The notes below the pieces were generated by a model, which saw nothing but the letters and a program-made list of their open reading frames with translations, was not told the DNA's origin and did not search any database. The translations under genes were made by a program, and so were the position numbers. A DNA stretch of 64,000 nucleotides from CAWJMN01 sp963844055 (GTDB lineage: Bacteria > Planctomycetota > Planctomycetia > Pirellulales > Pirellulaceae), in contig CAWJMN010000002.1 in assembly GCA_963844055.1 (NCBI GenBank), forward strand, positions 1,302,001-1,366,000, read 5' to 3'. This document shows, piece after piece, positions 62,077-64,000 of this stretch. How positions within the stretch are numbered: the first letter of the stretch is position 1; each line of letters starts with the position of its first letter.

Positions 62077-64000
62077 TACGCTCCCTTGAAAATATTGGTC
62101 GCACAGCACGCTTGGCGGCGTTGTTGGCGAAGCCCTTTACACTTCCCAAGGAGTGGCTGCTACTCCTTTTGGTGTTAGCAATCGGCTTTAGCAATGCGGG
62201 CTGTCGCCGCGCTTATTACCGCCGACAAGCTGATGCGGAAGCGTATGCGCTGGTGCGTGAGAAAGCTACCAACCCGCACTGGACGCTCGACAACTATACG
62301 ATTGCCATCGATCCGCGCTCGCGTATGTATTCGCCCTACAATCCGGATCGTCCCCCGATGCCTGAAGATGATCCGACATCGCACCAGTTCATGCGCTGTG
62401 TGGATGGAAAGCGTGGCTATCCAGGCTGGGATGACAATGGGCATGTGTTCCTGGCAGAAAACCCGGCGTGGCAAGCGTATCTCGACTTAGATGGCGATGG
62501 CGTGCTGCCACTGACGGCGGATGACGCCGTTCGGCTAGGCTTGGTCCATTCGCGCAATTATCAAGTCGAGCTAGAAGAGCTGTACCTTTCGGCATTGGAC
62601 GTAAGCTTTGAACGCTTCCGGTTTGATGGACAGTACTTTGCCGGACAGCGAGCATTTTATACGGCCGACGGCGCTGAACGGTCTGGCGGCGGTGGTCAGT
62701 CGTCCAGCCAACTGGCAGTGGGAACTTACTCCACAGGTCAACGTGGCATCGCCTATCAAAAAGCATATACAACCGGCAGTTCGCTGGTGGTCGGCGTAGC
62801 CAATTCGCTGGTGTGGCAGTTTTCGGGGCCGAACGATTATCGTGGCAACACGCTGCTCGATTTTGCTTTCGTTCAGCCATTGCTGCGGAACGCGGGTCGT
62901 GATCGGATCATGGAACGCTTGACGGTTGCCGAGCGTACGCTGCTGGCCAACGTACGTGCCATGGAACAGTATCGCCGAGGCTTTTATGTGCAGGTCATGA
63001 CAGGTCGTGATCCGGGTGCCGGCCCTGCACGGCGCGGCGGTGTGCTCGGATCTGGCTTTGACGGCTTTACGGGAACGGGCGGTGGCTTCGGACGAATTGC
63101 CACCACAGGTGCTGGCGGCGGTGTCTCAGGAAGTGGTGCGCAAGGCGCGGGTGCGGCAGCCGTTGGCGGCTATTTGGGCTTGCTGCAAAACCAGCAAGAA
63201 ATTCGCAACCAAGAGGATAACGTTGACCGCTTACGCAACAATCTGTTCCGCCTGGAACAGGTGCTGGAAGAGCTGAAAACTCGCTCGGCCGAGGATCAGC
63301 TGATCAGCAACATCTTGCGACAGGACTTGCAAGTGGCTCAAGCACGCCAAGCTTTGGTGAATGCAGAAAGTCGCTTGATGAACTCGCGCAATACGTATCA
63401 AGCGACGCTTGACAACTTCAAGTTCACGCTGGGCTTGCCACCCCAGATGTGTGTCAAAGTCCAAGACAACCTGCTAGACATGTTCCAGTTGATTGATCGC
63501 GACACCATGAAGATGCAGGTTCGCTTGGAAGAACTGGCCAATGAGTTTGGTGAGATTCGCTTGCGGATCGCCAGCCATATTGAGTCGCACGCAGTGGTCG
63601 ATCCTGAAGATGCCTCACGTACGAAGGTCGTTCGAATCCTTCGCTGGTATGAAGGGCTCGATCAAGACCTGGTTGACCTGCAAAATGCTCTCGAACCACT
63701 TACCGAAGTTCGCGAGAAGATGCTGAGCGAGTTCCTGCCAACCACCAAGTTGTCGCTACAGCGGTTTGCAGCAGCGAAGGGACGTCGCCTAGAAACGATT
63801 CGCGAGATGCAGGAAACATTGCGTCAACTCAGCGACGATCCCTGTCCGCTGTTGCCGCTTCCGAGCATCAACCCGGATCTCATCAAGACAGCACGTCTCG
63901 ACCAGTCGATTGTGGATCTTGAACGTTCGCTGACGGAACTGACATCGAAGGTCGAAGTGGATTATGCGGATCACCTGAAGGTTCGCACGGGTCGAATTGC
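62073..64000 (+). CDS. TolC-type outer-membrane efflux lipoprotein, 3' end cut by window
   Basis: Open to the window edge, 642 codons seen. ATG overlaps the MarR stop (ATGA) with GAGG six bases upstream. The segment WLLLLLVLAIGFSNAGC ends in lipobox Cys44, so it is likely a lipoprotein as in OprM-like channels. TolC-family alpha-barrel helices follow (NQEDNVDRLRNNLFRLEQVL, ARQALVNAESRLMNSRNTYQ). A Gly/Ala-rich insert (about 310-370, FGRIATTGAGGGVSGSGAQG) is unusual. It presumably forms the outer part of an efflux or secretion pump whose other genes lie beyond base 64000. Confidence 0.78.
   Translation, partial: MIRSLENIGRTARLAALLAKPFTLPKEWLLLLLVLAIGFSNAGCRRAYYRRQADAEAYALVREKATNPHWTLDNYTIAIDPRSRMYSPYNPDRPPMPEDDPTSHQFMRCVDGKRGYPGWDDNGHVFLAENPAWQAYLDLDGDGVLPLTADDAVRLGLVHSRNYQVELEELYLSALDVSFERFRFDGQYFAGQRAFYTADGAERSGGGGQSSSQLAVGTYSTGQRGIAYQKAYTTGSSLVVGVANSLVWQFSGPNDYRGNTLLDFAFVQPLLRNAGRDRIMERLTVAERTLLANVRAMEQYRRGFYVQVMTGRDPGAGPARRGGVLGSGFDGFTGTGGGFGRIATTGAGGGVSGSGAQGAGAAAVGGYLGLLQNQQEIRNQEDNVDRLRNNLFRLEQVLEELKTRSAEDQLISNILRQDLQVAQARQALVNAESRLMNSRNTYQATLDNFKFTLGLPPQMCVKVQDNLLDMFQLIDRDTMKMQVRLEELANEFGEIRLRIASHIESHAVVDPEDASRTKVVRILRWYEGLDQDLVDLQNALEPLTEVREKMLSEFLPTTKLSLQRFAAAKGRRLETIREMQETLRQLSDDPCPLLPLPSINPDLIKTARLDQSIVDLERSLTELTSKVEVDYADHLKVRTGRI

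Noticed and set aside
1..64000. tRNA, rRNA, CRISPR or transposase
   Set aside because: No T-loop-like GTTCGA with a matching acceptor stem, rRNA core, regularly spaced repeat array or transposase motif was found by eye in the gaps between genes; a search with covariance models would settle the RNA part.

Overview
The window reads as a chromosomal piece of a planctomycete, most likely a member of the Pirellulales. This is inferred from family content, not from a marker gene: DUF2617, DUF4332, DUF4159 and DUF2752 proteins, a three-gene DabA/NuoL-like cluster, an ECF sigma factor followed by a giant membrane/PQQ-propeller protein, an Amt transporter fused to a histidine kinase, and many lineage-type hypothetical proteins. 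No rRNA, tRNA, CRISPR array, phage or transposase gene was recognised. Both window edges cut a gene: an unknown minus-strand protein at base 1 and a TolC-like outer-membrane lipoprotein at base 64000.

Layout. 1-5204: partial unknown gene, hemW and an RNase Z-like hydrolase as a minus-strand pair, then a phospholipase C-like/DUF4332 fusion. 5593-11802: DabA-like inorganic-carbon subunit with two proton-channel-type membrane subunits. 11907-17624: GT39-type membrane glycosyltransferase, TPR protein, DUF2752 protein, alpha/beta hydrolase, DUF2617 protein. 18340-23686: ECF sigma factor and its very large membrane-anchored partner, split by two frameshifts. 23710-29802: nitrilase-family hydrolase, a small unknown protein, a sodium:solute symporter and an EF-hand lipoprotein. 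30044-35877: signalling block with a FIST sensor, a REC-HD-GYP regulator and an Amt-PAS-kinase-REC-HPt hybrid. 36301-43506: Fe-type alcohol dehydrogenase, bioF, metF, a TVP38 protein and unknown secreted or anchored proteins. 43600-51196: TAT-exported sugar-isomerase-like protein, DUF4159 protein, MoxR/DUF58 pair, purA. 51238-60798: exonuclease with a WYL-like tail, small unknown genes, then a minus-strand envelope-type set (coiled-coil membrane protein, rhomboid protease, anchored proline/alanine-rich protein, CpsD-like ATPase, ExeA-like ATPase). 61306-64000: MarR regulator overlapping a TolC-type gene.

Two matters affect every use of this annotation. First, at least seven genes carry single-base frame breaks, mostly in short homopolymers, including the essential-type gene purA. 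Reading across each break restores conserved protein, so uncorrected sequence errors are more likely than gene decay. Second, a dispersed repeat of about 44 to 110 bp is present in three copies (44640-44683, 53484-53593, 53607-53716).

The best candidate for an undescribed system is the signalling block. The Amt-kinase hybrid keeps the transporter's conserved pore residues and ends in an HPt domain. It lies 39 bp upstream, on the same strand, of a receiver-HD-GYP gene, suggesting that ammonium could control c-di-GMP breakdown through one phosphorelay.
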